A stretch of 64,000 nt of DNA, taken from Clostridiales bacterium. GTDB taxonomy: Bacteria; Bacillota; Clostridia; Oscillospirales; Oscillospiraceae. This document shows, piece after piece, positions 24,429 through 33,034 of this stretch. The stretch covers positions 62,001 through 126,000 of the forward strand of contig JAHZBA010000003.1 of NCBI GenBank assembly GCA_019423635.1, read 5' to 3'. The translations under genes and the position numbers were made by a program. The number at the start of each line of letters is the position of its first letter. Positions within the stretch are counted from its first letter, which is position 1. The notes beneath the pieces were generated by a model. It ran no database searches, was not told the origin of the DNA, and saw only the letters and a program-made list of their open reading frames with translations.

Positions 24429-24689
24429 AAATACCGCCGGGGCGGCAAAACGCTGTGTGCGCTCTATGCAGGAGAAAACTGTGTGGGATTTCTGATGATC
24501 CTGGGGAAGGACGAGCGGCTGAAATTTGAGGCGGACCGGGAAAACTACACCAGAGAAGTGCAGGAAACTTATGACAAAGCGCAGACCTATCACGACGGGA
24601 AATGGATCATGTTTGAGCCGGTGGACACTGCCCTGTTTCAGGATTTTCTCAGACTCCTGCGCCTCAAAAGAAGGCCAAACAGAGCATAA
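24429..24689 (+). pseudogene. DUF3788-family protein, 5'-truncated
   Basis: From 24429 the plus strand encodes 'KYRRGGKTLCALYAGENCV', 'GFLMILGKDERLKFE', and 'YHDGKWIMFEPVDTALFQDF', which is the C-terminal half of DUF3788 proteins. The open frame continues upstream through the MITE and antisense to the AraC remnant, where the translation is meaningless; no start with a ribosome binding site lies at the true family position. I therefore call it a truncated gene whose 5' end was lost with the adjacent deletion. Confidence 0.65.
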
Positions 24690-24813
24690 ATGCCGAATCA
24701 CGCAGCTTTTTCCTGATTTGACAGTGTTCCACGGGGGCCGCCGCCCCGTCACCTTGAGGAAAGGACGGCGATTTCCCGGCCCATATCAACACGAAACGGC
24801 ATCCCCTTCCCGC

Positions 24814-24842
24814 TTGACGCGGGACGCAGGGAGGTATAGAAT
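24814..24842 (+). promoter_or_regulatory. Sigma-A-type promoter of the S-layer-homology gene
   Basis: TTGACG (24814-24819), 17-bp spacer, TAGAAT (24837-24842), 35 bp before the start codon at 24878. Confidence 0.65.
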
Positions 24843-24877
24843 AAAAGCAATCTGATTTTACGAAAGGAGTATCCCTC

Positions 24878-26338
24878 ATGAAGCGCTTTTTCACGATCTT
24901 GTTCACCACGCTCCTGCTGACGGCAGTCCTCTGTGTCAGCGCGTCCGCCTCTGACTTCGACGCGGCGGCGGAGGATCTGGCGGCAATCGGCATGTTCCGG
25001 GGCACCGCCTCCGGCGGCTTCGCCCTGGACCGGGCCCCCACCCGCTCCGAGGCCGCCATCATGCTGGTCCGCCTCTACGGCGCGGAGGAGGAGGCCGCGG
25101 CCAAGTACGCCGCCAGGGAGATCACCCACCCCTTCACCGACGTGGGCGAAACCGCCGCGCCCTATGTGGCCTGGCTGTACACCAACGGCATTTCCAAGGG
25201 CGTCTCTGAGACCGCCTTCGGCGCCTCCCGGCCCTGCAGCGCCCAGAGCTATGTGGTCTTTATGCTGCGGGCTCTGGGGTATCAGGACGGCCAGGACTTC
25301 CAGTACGCCGACGCCTCCAATTTTGCCGCCGCCAAGGGGTTCTTTGATCCCTCCCTGTTCTCCGGCACCTTCCTGCGGGACGATCTGGCCGCCGTCACCT
25401 ACCAGGCCCTGGCCTGCGATCTCAAGGACGGCAGCACCTATCTGCTGGACAGCCTCATCAAGAGCGGGGCCATTGACGCCTCCGCCGCCAAGCCCATCAC
25501 CGACAAGATTGAGACCTACCGGGCCCTGATGGCCTATTCCGCCAGTCTGGGGAACGCCCTGGATGTCAATGTGGACGCCAAAGCGGATGTTACTGTGGCG
25601 GTCACCGGCACGGTGGAAGGCGAAGCTATGAACGAGAACGAGACCATGCCCATCACCTACAAGGGCCGGATTCAGATGATTCTGGACGACAAGCCCCAGA
25701 TGGCCATCACCATGACGGGTTCCGCCATGGGTGAGACCATTGACATGGGGATGTGGCTGAAGGACGGCTGGATGTACTCCCGGAGTAACGGCACCTCCTA
25801 CAAGATCGACGTGAGTGAGGAGCTGGACAGCGTTCTGGACTCCTATCAGCAGCTCATGGAGGCCGGCACCGGCCAGATGAGCGCCTCCATGCTGCCCTTC
25901 ATTGACACCATCACCTCCCGCCGCTCCGGCGGGGACACCGTGTACACCCTGACGCTGAACAGCGCTCTGGGCGGGATAATCAACGATCTCTTCGGAATGG
26001 TGGGCGAGTCTCTGGGCGCGCTCTCCGAGGATTACCTGGGCGGTGATTTGGGCCTGTCCGTGGATCTGAACCGCTGTTCCTACACCTACACGGTAGGCAG
26101 TAACGGGAAGCTGAAAAATGTCACTGCCGATATGAAGATGGAGGTGAAGATGGACGCGGTGGAGAACGAGCAGAATCATCTCGTCGTAAACATCGGCATG
26201 GGCATTGACATGGCTATGGCGGTCAACGCCTCCGGCAGCGCCGTGAAAGTCACCTATCCCGCGGATCTCAATCAGTTCCCCAGCCTCATCGGCGGAGCGG
26301 ACGGTCCCACGGCGATTGTCTCTGTTGGAAATGTGTAA
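24878..26338 (+). CDS. Secreted S-layer-homology (SLH) protein with C-terminal GGADGPT motif
   Basis: A 486-residue secreted protein. The signal peptide ends after about residue 24 (VSASA-SD). Three SLH-like repeats follow to about 190 ('FRGTASGGFALDRAPTRSEAAIMLVRLYG' region; 'FTDVGETAAPYVAWLYTNGISKG'; 'FLRDDLAAVTYQAL'), which anchor proteins to secondary cell-wall polymers. The C-terminal half is a beta-rich domain resembling lipoprotein-type DUF6612 ligand-binding domains. The last 20 residues contain IGGADGPTAI, a motif otherwise known from sodium-translocating decarboxylase beta subunits. Own promoter at 24814-24842 and terminator at 26353-26391. Confidence 0.85.
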   Translation: MKRFFTILFTTLLLTAVLCVSASASDFDAAAEDLAAIGMFRGTASGGFALDRAPTRSEAAIMLVRLYGAEEEAAAKYAAREITHPFTDVGETAAPYVAWLYTNGISKGVSETAFGASRPCSAQSYVVFMLRALGYQDGQDFQYADASNFAAAKGFFDPSLFSGTFLRDDLAAVTYQALACDLKDGSTYLLDSLIKSGAIDASAAKPITDKIETYRALMAYSASLGNALDVNVDAKADVTVAVTGTVEGEAMNENETMPITYKGRIQMILDDKPQMAITMTGSAMGETIDMGMWLKDGWMYSRSNGTSYKIDVSEELDSVLDSYQQLMEAGTGQMSASMLPFIDTITSRRSGGDTVYTLTLNSALGGIINDLFGMVGESLGALSEDYLGGDLGLSVDLNRCSYTYTVGSNGKLKNVTADMKMEVKMDAVENEQNHLVVNIGMGIDMAMAVNASGSAVKVTYPADLNQFPSLIGGADGPTAIVSVGNV

Positions 26339-26352
26339 AGTTCTTCTGTCAG

Positions 26353-26391
26353 AAAAGAGAGCGGCGCTGCGATGCAGCGCCGCTCTCTTTT
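26353..26391 (+). terminator. Intrinsic terminator of the SLH gene
   Basis: AAAAGAGAGCGGCGCTGC pairs perfectly with GCAGCGCCGCTCTCTTTT around a two- to three-base loop, 14 bp after the stop. Confidence 0.85.
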
Positions 26392-26510
26392 GGGCATCTT
26401 TTCCGGACTCTGGCAGGAAGGGCCCCTGCCGCGGCTGCGGCGGGGAGAGACGGAGGGAGTGGATCATTGGCTTGTCTCCCCGCGCCTCGCAATTTTCCCG
26501 ATGAAATGAC

Positions 26511-26592
26511 TGCGGGGGCGATGTCCCCATCGCCCGTTCTCAGAAACCGCCGGATTTCCCGGAGGACGGGCGATGAGGACATCGCCCCTGCA
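26511..26592. repeat. Inverted-repeat element (TGCAGGGGCGATGTCC type)
   Basis: An 82-bp element with 27-bp terminal inverted repeats differing at two positions (TGCGGGGGCGATGTCC and its complement ending in GGACATCGCCCCTGCA). It resembles the GTAGGGGCGG elements elsewhere in the window. It lies in the 309-bp gap 26339-26647, which otherwise contains only a terminator. Confidence 0.75.
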
Positions 26593-26647
26593 ACAGCGTT
26601 TCTTGAAAATACGGACACGATCAAATGCGCGGCGGAAGACTCCCCGG

Positions 26648-27946
26648 TTAAAGCTGCCCCTCCAGGTAGTCTACAAACTGCTGGGCCGCCCGGCCGGAGA
26701 AGCCCTTGTGCCGGATCTCCCAGGCGTTGGCCCTGGCCAGCAGCTCCGCCTCGTCCAGTTCGATCCCGCGCCGCCGGGCCAGGGCCTTCACGATGGCGTG
26801 GTACTCCCTCTGGGTGGGGGCGTTGAAGTTGATGGCCACACCGAACCGGGCCGAGAGGGACATCTTCTCCTCCACCGTGTCGGAGCGGTGGATGTCCCCG
26901 TGGTGCTCCATATCCGTCCGGTCGTTCCAGGTCTCCCGCACCAGATTGCGCCGGTTGGAGGTGGCGTAGATCAGCACATTGTCCGGCCGGGTCTCCACAC
27001 CGCCCTCGATGACTGCCTTCAAGAACTTGTACTCCACCTCGTTCTCCTCAAAGGACAGATCGTCGATGAAGATGATGAAGCGGTAGTTGCGGTTCTTAAT
27101 CTGGGCCAGCACAGCGGAGAGATCCTGAAACTGGTGCTTGTAGATCTCAATCATCCGCAGTCCCCGGTCATAGTACTCGTTGATGAGGGCCTTGACGCTG
27201 GTGGACTTCCCGGTACCGGCATCGCCGTAGAGCAGCACATTGTTGGCGCGCTTCCCGCTGAGGAAGGCCTCCGTGTTGCTCCGCAGCTCCCGCTTTTGCC
27301 TCTCGCAGCCCAGCAGGTCCTCCAGCATCACCTGATCGGTGTTGCTGATGGGCAGAAACTCCACGCCCTCCCCTGCCCGCCGGACCCGGAAGGCCCGGTT
27401 CATGGCGAAGACGCCGTAGCCGTAGCGGCGGTAATAGCCCGTCACGGCCTGGAACATCTCCTCCGCGTCCCGGGTCTCCGCCAGGACGCGGCGCAGGGCC
27501 AGCACCTGCCGGCTGACATCCCGGTTATAGGTCCGCTCCCGCTTGGGGATGGCCTGGTAGCGGCAGATGACGGAAAAACAGGTGATGCCCAGGTCCTGCT
27601 CCAGGGGGGTGAAGTCGAACTCCATCAGGCGGCGGAAAATCGCGAAGTCGTTTTTGGCAAAGCTGTTCACACTGCCCTCACCGGCCCCCACCCGCTCACA
27701 GGTCTGGGTGAAGGAGTTGTGGTTGGTCATCAGCAGCCAGGTGAGGTAGCACTGCCAGAGGTTCTCGTCAAACCCGCAGGCCGTGGCCAGATCCAACAGG
27801 CGCTTGATCTGGGCATAAATCCGGCCCACCAGCTCGTCCTTGTCGGCCCCCTGCTCCCAGTCCCGGCAGATCTCCGCCAGGCGGACCAGGATCTCATCCT
27901 CCCCCAGATCGCTGTACAGCAGCAGATGGGAAAGCGCGTGATACAT
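26648..27946 (-). CDS. DUF815-family AAA ATPase
   Basis: A 432-residue protein. The C-terminal half is an AAA ATPase: Walker A 'LLYGDAGTGKSTSVKALI' near residue 240, Walker B 'RFIIFIDDLSFEE', and 'NVLIYATSNRRNLVRETW' as sensor region, all matching DUF815. The N-terminal 200 residues are helical and unassigned. DUF815 ATPases are widespread in bacteria but their substrate is unknown. ATG at 27946 follows GGGAG at eight bases; a GTG three codons earlier is also possible. It stands alone between repeat elements, downstream of ilvD on the same strand. Confidence 0.9.
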   Translation of the reverse strand: MYHALSHLLLYSDLGEDEILVRLAEICRDWEQGADKDELVGRIYAQIKRLLDLATACGFDENLWQCYLTWLLMTNHNSFTQTCERVGAGEGSVNSFAKNDFAIFRRLMEFDFTPLEQDLGITCFSVICRYQAIPKRERTYNRDVSRQVLALRRVLAETRDAEEMFQAVTGYYRRYGYGVFAMNRAFRVRRAGEGVEFLPISNTDQVMLEDLLGCERQKRELRSNTEAFLSGKRANNVLLYGDAGTGKSTSVKALINEYYDRGLRMIEIYKHQFQDLSAVLAQIKNRNYRFIIFIDDLSFEENEVEYKFLKAVIEGGVETRPDNVLIYATSNRRNLVRETWNDRTDMEHHGDIHRSDTVEEKMSLSARFGVAINFNAPTQREYHAIVKALARRRGIELDEAELLARANAWEIRHKGFSGRAAQQFVDYLEGQL

Positions 27947-27966
27947 GACAGACACTCCCTTCGGGC

Positions 27967-28049
27967 AATTAGGAATTAGGCGTTAGGAATTAGGAATTGG
28001 AGACGAAACTTGGGAAGATTCCTAATTTCTCATTCCTCATTCCTAATTT
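27967..28049. repeat. 'ATTAGGAATTAGG' inverted repeat
   Basis: An A+T-rich 83-bp patch of AATTAGGAATTAGG repeats that inverts after 50 bp into CCTAATTTC and CATTCCTAATTT, able to form a long imperfect hairpin. A related patch surrounds the MITE at 43865-44145. It fills the gap between ilvD and the DUF815 gene. Confidence 0.75.
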
Positions 28050-28057
28050 AACAGGCC

Positions 28058-29719
28058 TCAATCAAGGACTGCGCCGCGGTCGGCGGAGGAGACCTGCTTG
28101 GCATAACGGGCCAGATACCCCGTTTTCACCCGAGGCTCCGGGCAGACCCAGGCCACTCTCCGTCTGGCCAGCGTCTCCTCGTCCACCTTCAGCACAATGG
28201 AGTGGTTGGGGATGTCAATGGAGATGATGTCCCCCTCCTCCACCAGGCCGATGGGACCGCCGGCGGCGGCCTCCGGGGACACATGGCCGATGGAGGCCCC
28301 CCGGGTGGCGCCGGAGAAGCGGCCGTCGGTAATCAGCGCCACGTCCTTGTCCAGCCCCATGCCCGCGATGGCGGAGGTGGGGTTCAGCATCTCCCGCATC
28401 CCCGGACCGCCTCTGGGTCCCTCGTAGCGGATCACCACCACATCCCCGGCATGGATCTTTCCGTCGTAGATCGCGGCAATCGCCTCGTCCTCTCCGTCAA
28501 AGACCCTGGCGGGGCCGGTGTGGACCATCATCTCCGGCGCCACGGCAGCCTGCTTCACCACACATCCGGCGGGGGCGATGTTCCCCTTCAGCACGGCAAT
28601 GCCGCCGGTCCTGGAGTAGGGATTGTCCAGGGTCCGGATCACCTCGGGATTCCGGTTCACCACTCCCTCCAGGTTCTCCGCCACGGTCTTTCCGGTGCAG
28701 GTCATCAAAGAGGTGTCCAGGAGATTCGCTTTACAGAGCTCCGCCATGACGGCGTATACGCCGCCGGCCCGTTCCAAATCCTCCATGTAGGTAAATCCGG
28801 CGGGGGCCAGGTGGCAGAGGTTCGGCGTCCTTTCGGAGATCTCATTGGACATGTCGAAGGAGATCTCAATGCCGCACTCGTGGGCAATGGCCGGCAGGTG
28901 CAGCATGGTGTTGGTGGAGCAGCCCAGGGCCATATCCACGGTCTCGGCGTTGTGGAAGGCGGCCTCGGTCATGATGTCCCGGGGCTTGATGTCCTTTTCC
29001 ACCAGCTCCATGATCTTCATCCCTGTGTGCTTGGCAAGGCGCAGCCGGGCGGAGTACACCGCCGGGATGGTGCCGTTGCCCCGCAGGGCCATGCCGATGG
29101 CCTCCGTCAGGCAGTTCATGGAGTTGGCCGTGTACATGCCGGAGCAGGAGCCGCAGGTGGGGCAGGCGCTGTTCTCGTACTCCTCCACCCCCGCCTCGTC
29201 CAGCTTGCCGGCGTAGTAGGCCCCCACCGCCTCAAACATGTGGCTCAGGCAGGTGCGGCGGCCGTCATTGAGGGTGCCTGCCAGCATGGGGCCGCCGGAG
29301 ACGAAGATGGTGGGGATGTTCACCCGCGCCGCGGCCATCAGAAGGCCGGGGACGTTCTTGTCGCAGTTGGGGATCATCACCAGGCCGTCGAACTGGTGGG
29401 CCATGGCCATGGCCTCGGTGGAGTCGGCAATGAGGTCCCGGGTCACCAGGGAGTACTTCATGCCCACGTGGCCCATGGCGATGCCGTCGCACACGGCGAT
29501 GGCGGGGAACTCCACCGGGGTACCCCCGGCGGCCCGAATCCCGGCCTTCACCGCCTCGGAGATCTTGTCCAGGTTCATGTGGCCCGGAACGATCTCATTA
29601 TAGGAGCTGACCACGCCGATCAGGGGCCGCTCCAGCTCCTCCCTGGTGTAGCCCAGGGCGTACAGCAAGGAGCGGTTGGGGGCCGCGGGCATCCCCTTTT
29701 TGATGACATCACTTCTCAA
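28058..29719 (-). CDS. ilvD: Dihydroxy-acid dehydratase
   Basis: A 553-residue Fe-S dehydratase catalysing the third step of valine and isoleucine synthesis. Cluster and active-site motifs are present: 'IPNCDKNVPG', 'CPTCGSCSGMYTANSMN' and 'ITDGRFSGATRG' near the C terminus. The start is probably TTG at 29719 (LRSDVIKKGM), which follows GAGGAGG and gives the family N terminus; the next ATG is ten residues in. Last gene of the ilv cluster, 14 bp after ilvC. Confidence 0.96.
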   Translation of the reverse strand: MRSDVIKKGMPAAPNRSLLYALGYTREELERPLIGVVSSYNEIVPGHMNLDKISEAVKAGIRAAGGTPVEFPAIAVCDGIAMGHVGMKYSLVTRDLIADSTEAMAMAHQFDGLVMIPNCDKNVPGLLMAAARVNIPTIFVSGGPMLAGTLNDGRRTCLSHMFEAVGAYYAGKLDEAGVEEYENSACPTCGSCSGMYTANSMNCLTEAIGMALRGNGTIPAVYSARLRLAKHTGMKIMELVEKDIKPRDIMTEAAFHNAETVDMALGCSTNTMLHLPAIAHECGIEISFDMSNEISERTPNLCHLAPAGFTYMEDLERAGGVYAVMAELCKANLLDTSLMTCTGKTVAENLEGVVNRNPEVIRTLDNPYSRTGGIAVLKGNIAPAGCVVKQAAVAPEMMVHTGPARVFDGEDEAIAAIYDGKIHAGDVVVIRYEGPRGGPGMREMLNPTSAIAGMGLDKDVALITDGRFSGATRGASIGHVSPEAAAGGPIGLVEEGDIISIDIPNHSIVLKVDEETLARRRVAWVCPEPRVKTGYLARYAKQVSSADRGAVLD

Positions 29720-29733
29720 TGGGGTTCCTCCTC

Positions 29734-30753
29734 TCAGTTGGAAGCGGTATCGGGGTCCACATCGTCGCCCCAGAGCATGTTCTTCCGCAGCTCCGCGCCC
29801 ACGACCTCCATGGGATGCTTGGCCAGGATGCCCCGGGTGGCATTGAAGAAGGTGCGGCCGTTCCGGTTCTCCGCGATCCACTTTCCGGCAAAGGTGCCGT
29901 TCTGAATATCCGTGAGGACGGCCTTCATGTTGCGCTTGGTCTCCTCCCGGGGCAGCACCCGGGGCCCGGAGACGTACTCGCCGTACTCGGCGGTGTCGGA
30001 GACGGAGTAGTTCATCATGGCAATGCCGCCCTTGTTCACCAGATCGATGATGAGCTTCATCTCATGGATGCACTCGAAATAGGCGTTCTCGGGGGCATAG
30101 CCGGCCTCCACCAGCGTCTCAAAGCCCAGCTTCATCAGCTCCACCACGCCGCCGCAGAGAACGGCCTGCTCACCGAAGAGGTCCGTCTCCGTCTCATCCT
30201 GGAAGGTGGTCTCCATGATGCCGCCCCGAGCGCCGCCGATACCCGCCGCATAGGCGAGGCCCAGGTCGTGGGCCTTGCCGGTGGCGTCCTGCTCCACCGC
30301 CAGCAGGCAGGGCACGCCCTTGCCGCTGACATAGAGGGAGCGGACGGTGTGGCCGGGCCCCTTGGGGGCAATCATGATGACATCCACATCCTTGGGAGGT
30401 ACGATCTGCTTGAAGTGGATGTTGAAGCCGTGGGCAAACATCAGCGCGTTGCCGGATTCCAGGTTGGGGGCGATGTCCCGCTTGTAGACGTCGGCCTGAA
30501 CCTCGTCGTTGATGAGGATCATCACGATGTCGCCCCACTTGGCGGCCTCGGCCACCGTCTTAACGGTCAGTCCGGCCTTCTCGGCGTTGGCCCAGTTTTT
30601 GGAGCCCTCCCGCAGTCCCACGCACACGTCGCAGCCGGAGTCCTTCAGGTTCATGGCGTGGGCATGGCCCTGGGAGCCGTAGCCAATGACAGCGATCTTC
30701 CTGCCGTCCAGCTTGCCCAGGTCACAGTCCTTCTCATAGTACATGTTTGCCAT
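29734..30753 (-). CDS. ilvC: Ketol-acid reductoisomerase
   Basis: A 339-residue class I KARI, standard length. The Rossmann motif is 'AVIGYGSQGHAHAMNL' (GxGxxG at 24-29); 'APKGPGHTVR' and the C-terminal 'ETETDLFGEQAVLCGG' and 'ECIHEMKLIIDL' hold the metal ligands. The beta-2 to alpha-B loop ends in 'LREGSKNW', which usually means NADPH preference. Its start overlaps the 3' end of ilvN2 by 20 bp, and ilvD follows at once. Confidence 0.97.
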   Translation of the reverse strand: MANMYYEKDCDLGKLDGRKIAVIGYGSQGHAHAMNLKDSGCDVCVGLREGSKNWANAEKAGLTVKTVAEAAKWGDIVMILINDEVQADVYKRDIAPNLESGNALMFAHGFNIHFKQIVPPKDVDVIMIAPKGPGHTVRSLYVSGKGVPCLLAVEQDATGKAHDLGLAYAAGIGGARGGIMETTFQDETETDLFGEQAVLCGGVVELMKLGFETLVEAGYAPENAYFECIHEMKLIIDLVNKGGIAMMNYSVSDTAEYGEYVSGPRVLPREETKRNMKAVLTDIQNGTFAGKWIAENRNGRTFFNATRGILAKHPMEVVGAELRKNMLWGDDVDPDTASN

Positions 30754-31300
30754 AGTCGTATTCCTCCTTGAGTTTGTTGTCGTCATATATCGTGCTACGC
30801 CCTCGTTCAATGGCGATAGTACCGGTGGTGGCGATCTCCAGGATGCCGAAATCCTCCAGCATCTGGATCAGCGCCGCGTTTTTGCTCTGGGTGCCGAAGA
30901 CCCAGACGGTCAGGGACTCCCGGTCCACATCCATGATGTGGCCCCGGAAGATGTTGGTCAGCTGGATGATCTCATCCCGGGTCCCGTGGTCCGCGGCCCG
31001 GACCTTAATCAGGGCGATCTCCCGGCGGACGCAGGTCTCCTCATCCAGAATTTTCACTGCCTGAACGCCCAGGATTCTCCGGCACTGGGTGGCCAGCTGG
31101 TTCACCACCAGCTCGTCCGCGATGATGTTGATGGAAAGGCGGGCGGTGTGGGGCCGGTCTGTGGACCCGGTGACAATGGACTCGATGTTATAGCCCTTGC
31201 GGGAGAAGAGCCGGGCCACCTGGCTGAGAATACCGGGGGTGTCCTCCGTCAAAACGCAGAGGGTGTAGAGCTTTTTTGCCGTGTCCCATTGCTTTCTCAT
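30734..31300 (-). CDS. ilvN: Acetolactate synthase small (regulatory) subunit, second copy
   Basis: A 188-residue AHAS regulatory subunit. The N-terminal ACT domain reads 'YTLCVLTEDTPGILSQVARLFSRKGYNIESI', followed by 'DRPHTARLSINI', and the C-terminal domain has 'FRGHIMDVDRESLTVWVFG'. It gives feedback inhibition by valine or related end products. It is longer than the other copy (161 residues), with an extended C terminus that overlaps ilvC. The ATG lies 2 bp after the ilvB2 stop with GGAGGAG inside ilvB2, so the pair is coupled. Confidence 0.94.
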   Translation of the reverse strand: MRKQWDTAKKLYTLCVLTEDTPGILSQVARLFSRKGYNIESIVTGSTDRPHTARLSINIIADELVVNQLATQCRRILGVQAVKILDEETCVRREIALIKVRAADHGTRDEIIQLTNIFRGHIMDVDRESLTVWVFGTQSKNAALIQMLEDFGILEIATTGTIAIERGRSTIYDDNKLKEEYDYGKHVL

Positions 31301-31302
31301 GG

Positions 31303-33018
31303 TCAGTCTCCTCCTTCGCTCAGCAGGAAATCCGTGATCTCCGCGCCGGCGGCCACCATGGGCCGCACCATCTCGTCGATGTCCAGCACGCAGTCGATGA
31401 CGGCGGGCTCCTGCACAGACAAGGCCTGGGACAGGGCCGCCTCCATTTCCGCCGCCGTTCTCACCCGGAAGCCCCGGATGCCGTAAGCCTCCGCCAGCTT
31501 CACAAAGTCCGGTCCCCGGTCCAGGGTGGTCTCGGAGTACCGCTTGCCGTAAATGAGGCTCTGCCACTGACGGACCATGCCCAAGGTGCCGTTGTTGAAG
31601 ACCACGGTGATGATAGGCAATCCGTAGTGCTGGACGGTGGCCAGCTCGTGGCAGTTCATGCGGAAGCATCCGTCCCCGGTGATATGGAAGACCCGCCGCT
31701 CCGGGTGGGCGGTCTGGGCACCGATGGCCGCCCCCAGACCAAAGCCCATGGTGCCGAAGCCGCCGCTGGTGAGCATCTGACCGGGGTACTGGAAGTGCAG
31801 GTACTTGATGGCCCACATCTGGTGCTGGCCCACGTCCGTGGCCACAATGGCGTCCTCCGGCATCTGGAGGCGGATGGTCTCCAGCACCTGCTGGGGCGTC
31901 AGATGGTCGCTCTCCTCCGCCACCGAGGGCGCCCGGAGGGGCAGGATGTGCTCCTTCCACGCCTGATGGCTGTACTGGGGCAGCTTCTCATTCAGCATGG
32001 CCAGCACCCGGCGGGCGGAGCCGATGATGTGGTGGTCTGTCAGCACATTCTTGTCGATCTCCGCCCGGTCGATGTCGATCTGAACGATCCTGGCCTGGCT
32101 TGCAAAGGTGGCGGGGTTCAGGGCCACCCGGTCGGAGAAGCGGCAGCCCACGGCGATCAGCAAATCGCACTCGTGGCAGGCGGTGTTGGAGGCCTTGGAC
32201 CCGTGCATTCCGATCATGCCGGTGGTGAGGGGGTGGCTCCCGGAGAAGCCGCCGCCGCCCATGAGGCTGATGGCCACCGGGGCGTCCAGCTTCTCGGCGA
32301 ACTCCTTGAACTCCCTGTCCGCCCGGCCCAGCACCACGCCGCCGCCGCAGATGAGGAAGGGCCGCTCCGCCTCGGCGATCATGTCCAGGAGGATGTCCAC
32401 ATCCCCCTGATTGGGGGTGGGCTTTTTCAGCTCATGGTCCCGGTTCAGCCGCCGCATCCCGGCGCTGCTCCGGTTCTCCCGCCAGGGGATGAAGGTGTAC
32501 TCGATCTCCTCGCCGGGGCCGGTGACGTTCTTCAAAAAGTCAATGAGCACCGGTCCCGGACGGCCGTTGGCCGCCACGGCGAAGGCCTGGCGCATGACAT
32601 CCGGAATCTCCGCGGCATCCCGGACCAGGAATGTGGCCTTGGTGATGGGCATGGCGATGCCGGTGATGTCCACCTCCTGGAAGGCGTCCTTGCCCAGGAG
32701 GTTCTCCCCCACGTTGCAGGTGATGAACACCACGGGGGAGGAGTCCAGGTAGGCGGTGGCGATGCCGGTGGTCAGGTTCGTGGCCCCCGGGCCGGAGGTG
32801 GCGAAGCACACGCCCACCTTGCCGGTGGAGCGGGCATAGCCGTCGGCGGCATGGGCGGCCCCCTGCTCATGGGCCGTCAGTACGTGGTGGATCTTGTCCC
32901 TGTAGCGGTACAGCTCATCGTAGAGATTCAGGATCGTCCCGCCGGGGTAGCCGAAGACGGTGTCCACTTCCTGCTCTAAAAGGCACTCCATGATGGCCGC
33001 AGTTGCTTTGATTTTCAA
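31303..33018 (-). CDS. ilvB: Acetolactate synthase large (catalytic) subunit, second copy
   Basis: A 571-residue ThDP enzyme. 'VFGYPGGTILNLYDEL' and 'AHEQGAAHAADGYARSTG' hold the catalytic glutamate; 'SGPGATNLTTGIATAY' and 'KDAFQEVDITG' are AHAS-type; the ThDP motif is GDGCFRMNCHELATV with 'VVFNNGTLGMVRQWQ'. It condenses pyruvate with pyruvate or 2-oxobutyrate. It is closer to standard biosynthetic AHAS than ilvB1. It starts 17 bp after the EamA transporter, leads ilvB2-ilvN2-ilvC-ilvD, and has no promoter of its own that I can see. Confidence 0.95.
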   Translation of the reverse strand: MKIKATAAIMECLLEQEVDTVFGYPGGTILNLYDELYRYRDKIHHVLTAHEQGAAHAADGYARSTGKVGVCFATSGPGATNLTTGIATAYLDSSPVVFITCNVGENLLGKDAFQEVDITGIAMPITKATFLVRDAAEIPDVMRQAFAVAANGRPGPVLIDFLKNVTGPGEEIEYTFIPWRENRSSAGMRRLNRDHELKKPTPNQGDVDILLDMIAEAERPFLICGGGVVLGRADREFKEFAEKLDAPVAISLMGGGGFSGSHPLTTGMIGMHGSKASNTACHECDLLIAVGCRFSDRVALNPATFASQARIVQIDIDRAEIDKNVLTDHHIIGSARRVLAMLNEKLPQYSHQAWKEHILPLRAPSVAEESDHLTPQQVLETIRLQMPEDAIVATDVGQHQMWAIKYLHFQYPGQMLTSGGFGTMGFGLGAAIGAQTAHPERRVFHITGDGCFRMNCHELATVQHYGLPIITVVFNNGTLGMVRQWQSLIYGKRYSETTLDRGPDFVKLAEAYGIRGFRVRTAAEMEAALSQALSVQEPAVIDCVLDIDEMVRPMVAAGAEITDFLLSEGGD

Positions 33019-33034
33019 ATCATATCCTCCCCTC

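Noticed and set aside
30734..31960. Long frame covering ilvN2 and the end of ilvB2
   Set aside because: Only the part from 31300 downward is ilvN; the upstream portion is ilvB2 in another frame.
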